Shown here: one piece after another, positions 63,901 through 64,000 of the stretch
How the letters are laid out: every line of letters starts with the position of its first letter
Position numbering within the stretch: the first letter of the stretch is position 1
Assembly: GCA_009741485.1 (NCBI GenBank)
Contig: CM019217.1
Span: 36,255,255-36,319,254, forward strand
From: Malurus cyaneus samueli
Taxonomy: Eukaryota; Chordata; Aves; Passeriformes; Maluridae
Reading direction: 5' to 3'
Length of the DNA stretch: 64,000 nt
Notes under the pieces: generated by a model
Told to the model about the DNA's origin: nothing
Seen by the model: the letters and a program-made list of their open reading frames with translations, nothing else
Databases searched by the model: none
Position numbers and translations under genes: made by a program

Positions 63901-64000
63901 ACATGAACTCTATCCCAGCCAAAATTAATATGTTCACAAACACCAACAAAAAATAATCAAAACAAATTAAAATTTTTAATAACATGTAGGCCAAATATGC
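57951..64000. other. Downstream intergenic DNA, no gene assigned
   Basis: AT-rich sequence with poly-A tracts near 60027 and 60300. Short open segments with splice-like borders occur on the minus strand near 58529-58900, but I cannot tell them from chance. No RNA gene or mobile element recognised. Confidence 0.45.

Noticed and set aside
44142..64000. CEP44, the mammalian neighbour on this side of HPGD
   Set aside because: None of the open segments resembles CEP44. The gene probably lies beyond the window.
1..64000. CRISPR array, tRNA, rRNA or bacterial-type operon
   Set aside because: No regularly spaced repeats with unique spacers, no cloverleaf I could support and no ribosomal RNA sequence. 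The window is vertebrate nuclear DNA.

Overview
The window is nuclear DNA from a vertebrate, almost certainly a bird. It is AT-rich and has one CpG island, GT-AG introns, CR1 LINE fragments (some ending in the ATTCTATG-like tail typical of avian CR1) and two ERVL-like solo LTRs. The LTR ends look like those I know from passerine genomes, but I cannot prove the order from sequence alone. There is no bacterial-style operon, CRISPR array, tRNA or rRNA that I can support.

One gene is certain. HPGD, encoding NAD+-dependent 15-hydroxyprostaglandin dehydrogenase, lies on the + strand in seven coding exons (19493-19585, 19740-19863, 23812-23918, 34084-34180, 40003-40079, 41949-42112, 43140-43278). 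The exons splice in frame to a 266-residue protein, the human length. The cofactor motif, the catalytic Asn-Ser-Tyr-Lys set and the PG motif all fall at the expected residues. Exon 1, the 154-bp intron 1 and exon 2 sit in a CpG island (about 19085-19990) just downstream of a 27-copy AC repeat. A short 3' UTR with several possible polyadenylation signals follows.

Layout. 1-19084 is upstream intergenic DNA with two CR1 fragments (3324-3664 minus, 8830-10013 plus), a 19-copy GATA array (10449-10524), an antisense solo LTR (15334-16108) and dinucleotide repeats. 19085-44141 is HPGD. Intron 3 (10.2 kb) carries a third CR1 (24828-25687). Intron 4 (5.8 kb) carries a TTCCC-based pentanucleotide array (36222-36440) that contains 11 perfect TTCNNNGAA motifs. 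44142-64000 is downstream DNA with a second solo LTR (48513-49427), two short CR1 3'-end relics and weak candidate exons on the minus strand, best at 51315-51501, which I could not assign to a known gene.

I found no evidence for an unknown multi-gene system. The observations most worth checking are the STAT-motif-rich array inside HPGD, the LTR 3.4 kb upstream of it, and the minus-strand exon candidates near 51.3-51.9 kb.
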